Positions 13,301-28,300 of a stretch of DNA of 64,000 nt are shown piece after piece; position 1 is the stretch's first letter; the number at the start of each line of letters is the position of its first letter. A program made the position numbers and the translations under genes. Under the pieces are notes generated by a model, which worked only from the letters and a program-made list of their open reading frames with translations, had not been told where the DNA came from and made no database searches. The stretch spans positions 17,493,520 to 17,557,519 of the forward strand of contig CAIIXF020000012.1 in assembly GCA_903813345.2 (NCBI GenBank), given 5' to 3'. This DNA is from Owenia fusiformis. Taxonomy: Eukaryota; Annelida; Polychaeta; Sabellida; Oweniidae.

Positions 13301-16300
13301 TATCTAACTGGAATCTTTGCTACAGTTTTAAGCTAAACTATAGCTTGTAATTTGACCTATTTGTTGGTATAAATTGAAAAAACAAAAATCCAAAAACCGG
13401 AAGGACAACCATGTTGTTACTAGTGTTAACTATGACATTATGTCAAAACATGGCCTTTTATCAAATTTGTGGGAATCCATTTCCAGACATATCCTGCATA
13501 TCTTACCCCTTTCTATCAGCCTTTCACATATCTTGACTGCAAAGTGTATGTACGTTTTCGAACTTCCACCACCCTGTAAAGAAATATACATATCAAGTAC
13601 TATAACGATGCGAGGCATCGACATGCAAAATGTCACCACCTGTCATTTATAACAGACTTCAGACACAGACCGCAAAACGCCGACGAACGCTAAACACCAT
13701 CCACAAAAACAGAGACTAACAATATGTCACCACTTGTGTTGGTGACATAGCCTAATTTTGAGAAAGAGTCGAAGGCAAATATACAAAGCCGGCTTTTAAA
13801 GCTGGCTTCTACAGTACATCAGAAGCCGGCTTCTGGCGTCACCAAGAAGCCGGCTTTTAAAAACCGGCTTCGAATGACTTACAGAAGCCGGCTTCTGCAG
13901 TTACCAAGAAGCCAGTTTTAAAAGCCAGATTCTCTCTCTCAATTATTTCGTTGTGCATTATGCATCTTATTCTCGTAAAATTAGCATGGAAATGAGAAAA
14001 AAATGAAAATAAGTAAAATTGTAACATATTGCAAGATTTTTGCAAAAAGTAATTTCAAACCAAAACTATGGGGGAAATTTAATTCTAAGTAAAAATATCG
14101 ATGAATTAAATCATGTTCGTTAAATAAGAGTAGATTATGCATTGCATTTCTGTTTGATAAAAACGCATCGCTCATTTTACAAAACTGGCTCCAACTTGGA
14201 GCCAGTTTGCAAATCAGCTCGCTCCATCTTACACAAGCTATGTAGGGGCAATCTAGCAACTGGGAATCACGGGATACTGTTTCATGATAATTGTTATGTG
14301 CATTATGCATCTTATTCTCGTATAATTTGCATGAAAATGAAAAATACGTAAAATTATTACATATTTCAAGATTTTTTGGAAAAGTCATTTCAAGCCAAAA
14401 CTATGACAGTAAATTGAATTCTAAGCACAGATATCGATGAATAAGATCACATTCATTAAATCAGAATAGATTAATTATGCATTGCATTTCCGTTTAATAA
14501 AAACGCACCGCTCACTTTTCAAACTGGCTCCAACTTGGAGCCAGTTTGCAAGTCAGCTCGCCCCATATGACAAATGCTAGGTAGGTACAATCTGGTAACT
14601 GGGAATCACGAAATACTATCTCACGATTATTTTTATGTGCATTATGCATGTTATGAGAAAAAACTGAAAAATACATAAAATTGTAATATATTTAAAGATT
14701 TTTTGCAAAAAGTCATTTCAAGCCAAAACTATGAGAGAAAAATCAATTCTAAGTAAAAATATCGATGAATTAGATCATGTTCACCAAATGAGAACAGATT
14801 ATGCATTGCATTTCCGTTTAATAAAAACGCACCGCTCATTTTTCAAAACTGGCTCCAACTTGGAGCCAGTTTACAAATCAGCTCGCTCCATCTTACACAA
14901 GCTATGTAGGGAAAATCTAGCAACTGGGAATCATGGGATACTGTCTCACGATCATTTCTATGTGCATTATGCATCTTATTCTCGTATAATTTGCATGAAA
15001 ATGAGAAAAAACTGAAAAAAACGTATGAGAAATAAATTTTCTCTCATAGTTTTGGCTTGAAATGGCTTTTTGCAAAAACTCTTAAAATAAGTTACAATTT
15101 TACGTATTTTTCAGTTTTTTCTCATTTTCATGCAAATTACGAGAATAAGATGCATAATGCACATAGAAATGATCGTGAGACAGTATCCCGTGATTCCCAG
15201 TTGCTAGATTGTCCCTACATAGCTTGTGTAAGATGGAGCGAGCTGATTTGTAAACTGGCTCCAAGTTGGAGCCAGTTTTGAAAAATGAGCGGTGCGTTTT
15301 TATAAAACGGAAATGCAATGCATAATCTGTTCTGATTTAGTAAACATGATCTATTTCATCGATATTTTTAATTAGACTTCAATTTTCTCTTATAGTTTTG
15401 ACTTGAAATGACTTTTTGCAAAAAATCTTGAATTATGTTATAATTTTACATATTTTTCAGTTTTTCCTTATTTTCATGCAGATTATACGAGAATAAGATG
15501 CATAATCCATATCAAAATGATCGGGAGACAGTATCTCGTGATTCCCAGTGGCTAGATTGTCCGTTAATAGCTTGTGTTTAATGGTGCGAGCTAATTTGAA
15601 AACTGGCTCCAAATTGGAGCCAGTTTTGAAAAATGAGCAGTGCGTTTTTATTAAACAGAAATACAATGCATAATATTTTTTGGAATTGATGAACGTGATC
15701 AAATTCATCGATATCCATGCTTAGAATTCAATTTACCCGTATAGTTTTGCAAAAATATGACAATATAAACTATATTCAAAAGCCATCTTCTGCAGTACGT
15801 CAGTAAGTAAGAAGCCAGTTTTAAAAGCCGGCTTCTTGGTGACAACAGAAGCCGGCTTCTGTTGTCCTTCAGAAGCCGGTTTTTAAAATCCGGCTTCTTG
15901 TTGACTGTAGAAGCCGGCTTCTGTAGTACGTAAGAAGCCAGTTTGTAAAAGCCGGCTTATTGGTGACTAGTAAACACTGTAACTGAACGATTGTTTATGT
16001 GAGAAAACTACATGCATTTGTATACCAGAAGTTTGACCCCCCCCCCCTTGTTGGTTCCCAGATCCGCCCCTGGAACGAGTAGGTCATCCAGAACTTAGTA
16101 ATCAGAACGAGTGACCACGTTTTTAAAGAACGCAGAACGATCTGGACACACGGCGAACTTCAATCCTACTAGAAACGTATTACGACGTTGTGCAGTCAGG
16201 CGTAAATTCAGGTCGTGAGTACACCAACCTGTTCCCTTTGCAGCTTAATTAACAAATATATCACACAAAACAAGTTGTCACTGCGTTCTTTAAAACGTTG

Positions 16301-19300
16301 CCGAACTGGTTTTAAACTGTGTCCGAACTGGATGAACGTAGCTACAACTTTACGAACTTCATGGACTTGCCCGGACCGGGAATGTGATTAAGAATTTAGA
16401 ATTTTTCTCTTTTGGGGGCCTTGTTACTGTAGCCAATATTGGGAAAACGGTATTGGAGTTATTGCCCGGAAACGGCGAACAGACATAGGCCTACGTACGG
16501 ACAGAAACAGGAATATTGTTTTCCTGTAAAATTGGTCAGTGTCAAGGCAGGCTTTTTTTCTTTTGGTCGGTCTTTTACATAGTGGTCGGTCTTTTACATA
16601 GTGGTCGGTATTTTACATATTTTTTCAAACCCTGTTTTGAGGCTACCTATGGAAAACACCGACCGGTCGGTGGTCGGTGGGGTCGGTCTTTTCCGTAAAC
16701 CCCACATGCGTTCATGTTTACTACTTAAATCAAAATCATATGGTCTGCAGGGACAAGTTCTAAATCTCCTTAAATCCTATCTTTACGAAAGAAGAGTCAG
16801 AGTGAACATTTCAGGATCCTCATCATCTTTATCACAAACACATGCTATCAAAAGTGGAGTGCCACAAGGATCAATACTAGGTCCCCTTCTCTTCTTACTA
16901 TATATAAACGACCTACCCGATAATATGAATACTGATTGCTTTATATATGCAGATGATACGTCTATATACTTCCCGTTTAGTACTAAAAATCCTTCAGAAA
17001 TTGATAACAAAGTAACCCAAGCAATAGAAAGAATTGAATCATGGTCTATTAAATGGAAACTCAACTTTAAACCTGAAAAAAGTGTCGAAATAATTTTTCA
17101 TAATTCCAGAATTAAACTTGGCCAAGTGAACAATTCCTTTATGAATAATGCTTTAATAAAAAGGGAAACATCGCATAAACATTTAGGCTATACCTTTGAT
17201 GAGCACATGTCTAACAAACAACATATAATTGCCATAAGAAACAAAGTAAACAAGCTCCTGAATCCTCTCAGATCACTGCAAAAGAAACTAAATTCCAATG
17301 TCCTCGAAACTATTTTCATGTCTTTCATTCGACCACACTTTGAATATGGCGCAATACTCTACGATTCCTCTACTCAAAGTGTCCTTAACATATTAAATAA
17401 ATTATTCTATCAAGCTGCTCTTATATGCAGTGGATGTTTACATGGTAGTAGTTCAATTAAGGTAAAGAATACACTCACATGGCCTGATCCAGAAACAAGG
17501 CGGTCAATGCAAATAAATAAATTCATGTTTAGAGTTAAAAATAATCTCACTCCAAGCTATGTGAAAGATATCTTTGAACCTCTGAGAATTCAAAATCCCC
17601 GAGAACTCAGATCAAATCCTGATTTCAAAATACCTGCCAAAAGCTCAACCAAATTTAGAAACTCTTCTGTCCTCAATGCTATCTCCCACTGGAATAAGCT
17701 ACCAAAGTATATTCGAGAAAGCACAACAATTACCAGCTTCAATAACTTACAAAAAAATAAAATCCCTAAGCCCTCCTTTTTACCAACTACTAAATTAAAG
17801 TTAAAAAGAAATCAAGAAATAATTGGCCATAATTTTACTTATATTGAAACACCAAACTGCGCTTGTGGTGTGCCTGAAACTCCAAAACATTTATTCTTTT
17901 ATTGTCCAAATAAAGCACAAAATAGGAACACTTTTCTTGCACTTGTAGAGACTTACAAGCCTTTAGCTATAAGGAACAAAAGCCAATTTATAGATTTTCT
18001 GAAACATGGCAGTGAAGATTTATCGCTGGCACAAAATAATGAACTTTTTGCTCTTGTTGCCAATTTTTTACTGGAGAACTCTTAACATAATCATAATTCT
18101 CTATGGGACCCTCCAAGCAAGTATTAACTATGCCTACTATTCCCTCACTGAGACTATGACACATGACCCCAGCCTGTCCTATTTCCCATTTCTTATCCAA
18201 ATTGCTGCTATTCTTCCATATTACATGCATTTACATTTGTAATTAAATTTATGTATTTTCTAGCTTAGCCTATAATGCTTTATAAGCGATTGGCAAGTCA
18301 TTCTTGTAAAACATGATTATGATGAAATAAATTGATAATGTATAAAAAAAAAAAAAAATGCGTTCATGTTCATGTTCAGTTCACTTCACATAATTTACAA
18401 TTAAGCGCTTGCCCGTAGCCAGCTTTTACCAGGAGGGGGAGCTTTTTTCCAGGGGGGAGTTTTTCACAATTTTGGCTAAAAATCATGCGAAAAATTCTCA
18501 GAATGGTGAGAAACTGCATGATTTTGAAAGAATTTCTGGCCAGGGGGGGGAGCTTCCGCTCCCCAAGCTCCCCCTCTGGCTACGGGCCCGAAGCTTTTGA
18601 TGTTTGAGCGTATATGTAGGCATATTGCTTCAGGCGTCGTGTAAATGGAACAGAGGTTATTCATAAGTGGATGCAGCTGAGTAGTGCCTGGGTCACATTT
18701 GATCCGATTCATCAGCCGGCGCCCGGCCGATTGAGGATTGAGTATTCTGTTCAAAACTGAATACAACCTAGACACGATAAAGCGCGGAAGAAAGCACAAA
18801 CTCGACATACAAGTTCCCACCATCTTTGAAGAAGCCAGCTGCTATCATAGAAGGTGGAAAATGTCGCTTTTGACAAGCAGCCTAAAAAACCATATACGGC
18901 TTAGAAGATTTGTTTTGTAAAATCCATAAGAAAAGAGAAAATTCTGGGACACCGAATTTTCTCGTTTATTATACGTTTTACAAAACAAATATTCTCACCT
19001 ATCTTTTCTAGGTTCATTGGTGCACTATTTGTGCAAACATGAAAGATGTAGATAATAATGTGGAGAAGGAGCAATTCCTATTTGAAAAATAACATGTGAC
19101 TCCATTGAGGAATGCAGCAAATTTCCGAACATGCAGACTTACCTTAAGCGCATTATAAGATATACATGGCTTTATAACAAAAACGGAATAAATAAAACGG
19201 GGTGGCTCCATGATGATCTCCTAGAGGTGAGTTTTTACCTAATTTTTAAATTTAATAAATTGCCAATGTGCAACTTTGCTCCAAAGCATCGTATCCAGAC

Positions 19301-22300
19301 ATTCAGTCATATTTTAATTGAAAAGCAAAAATGTATGTTTTACAACCAAAAATATTTTGCTAGGAAAGGATTATTTCGACTAATCGCAATGTACTGCAAT
19401 GCTAGATGCCGTGTTAGGGAGGTGCGTTACTTTTGACATCTCACGCACTAGTAGCGTCAGACAAATTATGGACACATGATTGGTGCGTCAACATTATCCA
19501 CTGTGATCACTTGCTCTCATTAAATATGCAAAAATGTATGCTCCCATTCACTTCCCGCCATTTCTTATTCAACCAATCAGATTCTTGATTGAAGTAGAAT
19601 TGAAGGATACAATGGCGGACAAAGACGTAAGTAAGAATTTATCCAAAATTTGGTGATAATTCTCATTGATATAATAGCCCTAACGATTAATTACCTTCAT
19701 GTTAATAAAGTAGACAGTATTAGCTTTATGTACGTATAAGTTACTAGATATTTCTATAGTAGTATCAAGTTGAAGTTGCATTTTACAAACGTCATATTTG
19801 TGAACATCATCTAAATTTTTAGACTTCAAGATGTCACTAGTTTTTCTACAATGTATTCTCGTTGCATCTTGTGTTGAGTGACAAAATCAAACCATTGTAG
19901 GCAATTCAGTGTTGTTGAGAAATTTGAGAAAAAATGCAACCATTTTGATTGTTTTTCCATGAAATATCGCCATTTACATTAGTTACCATTGACTTATTAC
20001 CAGGTTTACTATAAAAAGGAAAACTATTTCTTGGGGTAGTCATTAGTCTATATCCAATAGACTGAATTTCCCCAAAAATTCAGTCTATTGATCATCATGT
20101 CCCTCCTGTGGGAAAAAACAGGAAATTTCCTGCACACAATTATCAATTTTAGGAAACTTTACTTCCCAAAAATAAGCATTTTAACAATTCAATTAAGTAG
20201 TAAGGTACAATTAAATGCTATAAAAAGTAACACAGCATATTGTCAAATGGAAATAAAGCTAGGGGAAGTAACAAATATGCAAATTAATTTACCCAATCGG
20301 CCATTTTGAATGGCACTTCCTATGTAAACAAATAATTTTCAATCCCAAGTTTTAACATATGTGGGCTAGCTCTATAGTCTGAACATTTTCATTCCAAATT
20401 TAAAAAAAAAAATTTCGACTAAGATTGGCATGGCTGAAAATCACATTATAAATAACTGTCTGAAATATACAAAAGTTAGGCCTTGCATATACATGTATGA
20501 TTCTATTTTTGAATGAAATGTCCCTTGGTGTTCTGGTCCTGGATTGTAATATTGGTTAGATCATGGTTTTGGGATATATAGGGTCTACTTTTCTTATGGC
20601 AGATTTAAAGAGACTCTATTGAGACTTCTCTGTGGCATTTTATTTATTCCTTTTTGTTTTGAATTTTTAACACCATAACATTAACTAAGTACTCAATATG
20701 GAACTTTTCACCACGTAGAATTTTAAAATATTAAGTTTGAAAATTCCATTTTTATAATGGAGCTCAATGGGAAAAATGACATAATTTGGATTATTTTCAA
20801 ACGTAGCGGTGCGATTTTCTTGAAATTGACAGATATATATATATTGGTAAGACGAAATGTTTGAAGAAAAATGAAGAAAATTCACCGTCCTGGTTACGCA
20901 AAATATAGAAAAATGTGAAATAATCATAAAAACCTGTAAAAATAGATTGAAGGGGGTGATATTCATTTTAATGTGCCTTTCACTACTACAGGGTAACCAT
21001 AGTTTTGGTAATGGTTTACTAGTTTTAAAAGCATATCTTCCAGCATGTGTATCAAGCGGAAGTAATACAATAAGTGAGTTATCATTAATTGGAATGGTAT
21101 TATTGTATTCCTTAGCAATGATGACAAAAAGGTCAAATCAATCATATCACATACTAGTTCTTACCATCAAATCGATTTGTTATAATGTATATTAAACAAT
21201 ATAGCAGTAGATCTTCAAATTCAAGAATTGAGCTAAATTGCAAGATAATAGATAAATTGCTTATCCCTTATAACTGTACATTCCTCCTTTCTCCGAATCA
21301 TACTAAATTATAATATTTCTATATGCTTATTTTCACAGGCTGGTATCGAAAGATTTGTCCGCTGTGACGGAGCATGCTATTTTTCATAAATACACTAAGA
21401 ATGCTTCACGATGTATTTTTTAACTCATATGTTTCGTTATATCAAAGATAATTACTTACTCCATGCAATGGATATATCATTTGCGTGTAACCTTCACTTC
21501 TGTTTGAAGTCTAATAACGCTAGGAGTAAAATCTATTGAAAACGGCGCCAGAGTATCAAACTCTAAAGTGTACAATTTCTTTTTTAACTTTTTAATGGCA
21601 TGATATAGTGACACGATAATATTAACATATGATTTCAGCATAACTCGGAATGTATTAATGAGATATTAATGCATTGGGTCTTTTTAATTTTTTTATAAAA
21701 AATAATATTAATATATTTTGTCCGCTGTGACGGAGCATTTTCATAGTTCACATTTGCAACTGCTCCGTCACAGCGGATAAAAAAAATTAAACATTATTTT
21801 TTATAAAAGAATTAAAAAGACCAAATACATCAACATCTCATTTATACCTTCATAGTTATGCTTAAACCATGTGTAAATATTATCGTGTCACTATATCGTG
21901 CCATTTGAAAGTTAAACAAGAAATGGTACATTTTGAAGTATGAAACTCCGGCGCCATTTTCAATAGCTTTTCTTCCCAGCGTAATTGGACTTCAAACAGA
22001 AGTGAAGGTTACGCGCAAATGATATATCCATTGCATGGAGTAAGTCATTTTGTATGGTATAACGAAACATATGAGTTAAAAAATAAATCGTGAAGTATTC
22101 TTAGTGTTTTTGTGAAAAATAGCATGCTCCGTCACAGCGGACAAATATTTCGATACCAGCCTGTGATTTTAGCTGCTGTAGTTTAGGTCACTTGATGAGA
22201 TATTCAGTAACATGCTAAATAATCACTCGTAATAAGCAATATGAATTCTTCAACATAATCATTTTCAACAGCTTTTCAACACAATCATGAATTTAGTGAT

Positions 22301-25300
22301 CTGACCCTTAAAATACTCTTCATGTTTCTACAATTTAGGGTAACCCTGTGTTTTATTCTACTGGGACTGGTTACACCGGTGCAAAATATTACAAAAATAT
22401 TATTTACTTATTATCATAATTCAATGTGACAATATCAGTCTTATCTTCAAATTTGTCTATAATAGTTTGCCTGTAAGGTTGGGCAAGCCGTCTTTTACGT
22501 TGATTGTATAAGATGTTGATTTTGCAAAGGCTTTTATGGGCGTATTCTACAATATGTACTGTAACATTTATGTAAGGGTGCCAGTATGTAGTCCAGTATA
22601 TAGTAAACAAAGGAGTATTTTGGTCAACTCAATACATCTGATAAACACTACATGAAGTGTTTTCTATGCAATGATTATATACAGGCACTTATTCATTGTT
22701 ACTGCGAATTTCAAAAGCCTCCAAATTGTGTGGAATAGAACATGCAATGTTTTTCAGTTTCAAGCAGGTTTTAGTACATTCTGACCAATTGTATTTTCAG
22801 ACTTATTCATTTCATGATTATATAATACTGACCTACTTATCTGCCTAGCATATCTTTAAACTTACAGTTTGCTTTTCTTGTTGGGTTTCCTTAAAGTGTA
22901 TTGGGGGGGGGGGCTTTATTGACAAGAATATAGTCCCGTAAACTGGAACTACTTTATTCGTTAATATTCATCGATGAAGTAGGGATTTTACCTAAAAACG
23001 AGTCCCTATGTTGGCGTAATGATATTTAAAAATCGAGACGCAAACCTTATGTTAAATATAGTGTCAAGATAAAGGTTATGTATAGGGGAACGCAGAAATA
23101 TAGTCGTTGTATGGGCTAGTTCGTTCGAAAATGGCGATATGTACCCCAGAACTTGAATTTTGTGATTTTTTCAATATTTTTCAATGATTTACCGTAGTGA
23201 CACCTTTTGGCTCTATACTTCCGGTCACGTTTGGATCTCGCGAGGTTCGAGATTCCAAATCATGTGATCATAAGCGCGCCAATATAGTTCTGGGTAGTAT
23301 TTTTGCGACGTAGCAAGGGAAGGACGTGTTCTCATGGCTTCTTCAACATCTACAGCTGAAACTTGGGTAAATACTTACACACTAGCTTACTTTATTTGGT
23401 TCATACAGTGCAAACCAGATTTATGGTCATATATTTTTAGTTTACCTTTTCAATTTACATTCATTTTTATGAAGCCAATATTTTACTCACATTTCTTTAA
23501 CTTTGAAATGCCACGTTGTAGGAATATTTCCCCTTCAATTAACAATTCTATCTCATAAATAGGAGGTCATTTCACTTAACTTTTTATACAATTCATACTT
23601 ATAATCTAACCTTTTGGCAGGAAATTCAACCCTTTTGGCGGGTAATGGAGAATATTCTGCAATAAACTTTACCTGTTTAGCAGGAAGTGCTATCATGTTG
23701 GCGGGAAATGCTATCCCTTTGGTAAGAAATTCTACCTTTTGGCGGGAAACCGTACCTTTTTGGCGGGTAATTGATCACATTCTGGCGGGAAACTTTACCT
23801 CAGCGAGAAATCACCTCTTTTTGGCTGGTAAAATCATTTGCATTAATTGAATAAAGTGAACCTTATTTCATAAACATAGCCATTCATATCTTAGCCATTC
23901 ATATCTTATGGGACAAACTCCACATGTTTTTATAGAAGAATTCTTTCAATGGATAATGGGTAGAAACCCTCATTGTAATATTTTATGGGGAAATAGTTAA
24001 TGGTGAGTGGATAAAATTCTTAGTGTTTTTGGCGGAGAGGTACCTCAATTATGGGTTAGTTTGATGGATAAAACCCTCATGTTTTGAGGGGAGAATCTCT
24101 AGCATTGGAAATTCACACAGTTTTGGATAGTCAAATTGCTCATATTTTCTTGAAAGAAAACCTTTCATTCATTATGTGTACTCGTTATTGAACAATTAGG
24201 GGCAATGTTTTGTCATACCCCACAGGATGTATACATTATTTTCCCAAACTACGTTTTAAGGTTACTCGATAAAAGGGATTTTATATTTCTTTGGTTTTTG
24301 GTACAATTTCCATTTCCATTATTTTTATTAGCCATCTATTGGGTAAAATGTGGGATCATTTCAAGTTCCCACCATTTTTATTAGTCATTTTGCAAGATAA
24401 ATTTGGCACAATTTCTATTCCCGCCATTTTTATTAGCCATCTATTGGGTGAAATATGGAATCATTTCAAGTTCCCGCCATTTTTATTAGAAAGGATGTGT
24501 CTGGGTATATGCCCTTTTGGTCCCTCAGTCAAATGTATGTGAAATATGGTTTTTATTACTGACCTAGTTATATTTGATAAGTATATTTACTTTTTCACAA
24601 GTTTTGATGCATAATTAACCCCCTACTGAGAGTCAGAATAAGTATCTTAACAAACAAAAAAATAGTCATTATCATAGAAAAAAACACCAATGGCAACATG
24701 TATGACATACAAAGAAGAAAAAACTTAAGACCCATGAAGAATTAAAGAGAAAATCATATTTTTGAAAAATATATTTAAGGATTAAAATTTTTTCAAATTT
24801 TTGAATTTCCCGCCAGTTTAATTTGAAGGGAGAAAAACAAGATGGTTGCCATTTGATATGAGAAATATCAGAAAAAATTTGCTTCACTTTTAGTTTTCAC
24901 AATGAGCACAGTTTTCCGGTTTAGGTTTTTTGACTGATTCTGACTCTTCATCACCAGGGTCACGTATAGAGATTATAAAATTGAAACCGGAATGTTGTGC
25001 TCAGCATGAATTTGACTGGAATATGTGTAACTTCACCAACACAATTGAAGTCTCAAAACTGGATGCTCAGTAACTTTGAGTGACTATAATCCCTTGATTA
25101 CCCAGATAAACACCAATTCACTTATCCAGAAATACCATTCAATGTCTATACAAAGAAAGTAACCAATGTTTTGGAAGATAAGTTTCAAACTTTTTGCATA
25201 ATTAATTCATTTAATATTTGCCATTGATTTTTTTTTCAATTCTGACAAAGTGATATGCACTGTCTTTGATGCCAATATTCTTCATCAATTGTGATACAAA

Positions 25301-28300
25301 TTAATATTTTTGTAATCTCAGAAGAAGGATAAGATATTGAAGTTTAATAATATATGTGATTGAGTTGGTTTTTCAGACATTACAATTTTCAATATTTTCT
25401 AAGTCGATACCCAGACTCATTCCCAGACTCATCCTTTTACCAAATTTACTTTGCAAAAGGACTATTTCCGCCATTTTTTAGGCATCTATTGGGTAGATTA
25501 CTCCAACATTTTTGTTGGCCACCTATTGAGAAAACTTCATACTTTTAGAAAACTCCGATGTAACTGCTTATTTTACTTAGTCCATTAAGGATGACAAATA
25601 CTTAGTTCACGTATGCTCATCCATTAGGGATGACAAATACTTAGATCATTTATGCTCATCCATTAGGGATGATAAATACTTAGTCCATTTATGCTCATCC
25701 ATAAAGGATGACAAATACTTAGTCCATTAATGCTCATCCATAAAGGATGACAAATACTTAGTCCATTTATGAACATCCATAAAGGGTGACAATTACTTAG
25801 TTTATTTACATCCCAATATCAATAATTATAATTACTTCGTCAGGTAACATACAGTACTCCCACTTAGGATGTCAATTGACTTTAGCTTCAAATACGTATG
25901 ATTATCATTCCTATAAGCCAATCCATTAAGGATGACTGATTCATATATTGTATTTTATACTTGTTTGATATGCTTATTATTGACGATACTTGACACATAT
26001 ATTAGGAATTTCTTTATTAGGTGGTTTCATAAAGGATAGCCATTTATTAAAACAACATTCATTAATGCGACAATAGTTAACACTGATTAATATATTATAA
26101 TTAATAAATACGAGGGGTGATGGAGTAAGTAATGGACGCTTTTTTTACACAGATGCTTTTTATAGCCAATCCCTTCGATTTTCTAACCAGTGATACATCA
26201 TTCAATTATCTATCAACTCTGAAGATTTGAAAACAAAACATGTAATATATTTTGATATATATTTATTTGCGTGAAGGAGGTATAGGTACCCCAGGACCGA
26301 CATGACGTCAAACATTCTGAAACTATTTTAGCTTGTGTAACATGCAACACAGTTCAATGCATGCTGAACAAAACAAACCATTATAGTCATGAATTACTCC
26401 ATTTTGTTATGCCATAGTTGATTTTGAATATTTTATCATCACTTTGTGGTATGAATGCCACATTCATCCTACAGGGCCCTCTACACAGGTTCCATCAAGT
26501 GCTTCATGTACACAATCCCTCATCCTCTGAACTCAAGATTGTGAGACAAGGCTGAATCCATTCTCTGACATGGTAGCAAGATGCAGTTGCACGGGTTGTT
26601 TTATTTCATCAATGTCAATAAATCTGCGTCCTTTCTCTATAGAAATAAGTATTATAGAAATTAAAGTCACACGTGAGCAGATCTGGACAATATGGTGCAT
26701 TGGTCAAGGGCTCAATTTTGAGGTCCAGGGATATTGTTTTCTGAATATTTTGAGATCTGTGGGCAGGTGCATTGGCCATATGGAGTAGGGTCTTCCCTTC
26801 TCTCACCAAGCCCTTCTTCCAAAATGCTTTCTCAAATTGACCTGCAAACCCCGACCATACAACACTCTGACATCACAATACTAACTGTTTATGTGTTACC
26901 AGTCAGCAAAACATTTCAAACAACACAACACTTGTTGTACATAAAAAAAGTTCAAATCTATCTGAAATTTGCCAAACTGGCTAAAAACTGAATATGTGAC
27001 GTAAATGTCGGTCCCGGGGTACATGTACCCCCTTCACGGAAATAAGGATATATCAACATGTACATACCATACTGTATTGTATATTTTGTCTTCAAATCTT
27101 CAGAATTGATAGATAATTGAATGATGCATCACTGGTAGAAAAATCAAAGGGATTGGTCAATAAAAAGTATCTGTGTAAAAAAGCGTCCATTACTTCGTAC
27201 ATTCTTTTAGATCTAAATCCTTGATAGCTCAGAAAAAATAAAATAATCCCATTTTCTCTCTACATGCCTTGTTGCTCCTTTAAGTGCGCTTGAATGAACT
27301 GCTTTTGTTGAATTATGAAAACATATAAGCGAGTAATTTGCAACGCATGGGCCCATTGTTCTCTTTCGTGATACCTCGGATTCAAAAATACACCCTATAA
27401 AACACACACAAAAATCAACATTCAATCATCAAAGCTCATATTCGCGAATGCAAATAGCGACTACCAGCTACCAGATTTACCTACTGATTTGCATAAATTA
27501 ATCCGTCAGTTTGAAGTTGCAATATCGAATAACCCTTTTGTCGACTTACAGTGATCACATGACTTATTATGCCATTGTCACATGATCAAACAAATTTAAT
27601 ATAAGAGGAGGGAAAGGCCCAGAGCTTTAGCGTTGACTGACACATTACGTCTCTTGCGTACCACCTTCGTTTGCGCAAATTCTCACCAGTTAGTTTTAGA
27701 ATATAAGGCGTCGTTGTGATGTTTTATCGATTTAAGCATATTCCTTATATCTTTATCTTGATGTGAAATAAGAAGGTATGAAAGTGGTTAACACACCAGA
27801 AATTACTCGAAGCGTTATTAGGGTATGAGGTTCCATATCCATCCGCCAAAAGGTATGACCCCTATATAGTCCATTTAAAAACCTGTAGTATTGTTCTAAA
27901 TAACACCATAGTTGGCTTCTAGGGTACCTAGTATGTCACTATTTGGTATCAAAATAAAGAGGAGTTCAACTTTCATTTGAATTACGAAAATAGCGATGTA
28001 GGTCAAAAATAGTTCCGACGTGAGCATGTTTACTACGCGTTTGCCTATCATGCCCATTACGCTGGTTACCGAAACGGTTCGTTTTGGTAACAAAATGTCG
28101 GAACGTCGAAGGTACGATTTTTCTTTTTTCCTTATTTCACGCGTTGTAGGCAGAATCCCCACGACGTTTTTTCTCACAAACGTGTATCAGTATTATATGT
28201 TTTAGAAAAAGTTCATGTTTGAGAAAAAATAGCTCAGAAGACAACAGAATCGTCGATTTAATTCCTCACTTAAGTTACATAAACGATTTGGGTTAAAAGT

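Noticed and set aside
14142-15708. A recurring ~70-codon open frame ([20 protein letters not shown] and on) in the hairpin elements at 14-15.7 kb and 50.7-51.8 kb
   Set aside because: The copies are simply similar repeats. One copy (about 14521) has a base deletion that breaks the frame, the frame runs through a DNA dyad, and no start or promoter is shared.
16601-16718. The N-terminal part of the long open frame before the LINE RT
   Set aside because: It lies upstream of the target-site duplication, so it is host sequence that happens to be open.
25575-25810. Possible CRISPR-like array (regular ~39-bp repeats)
   Set aside because: No variable spacers, the units abut directly, and the setting is an animal intron; it is a minisatellite.
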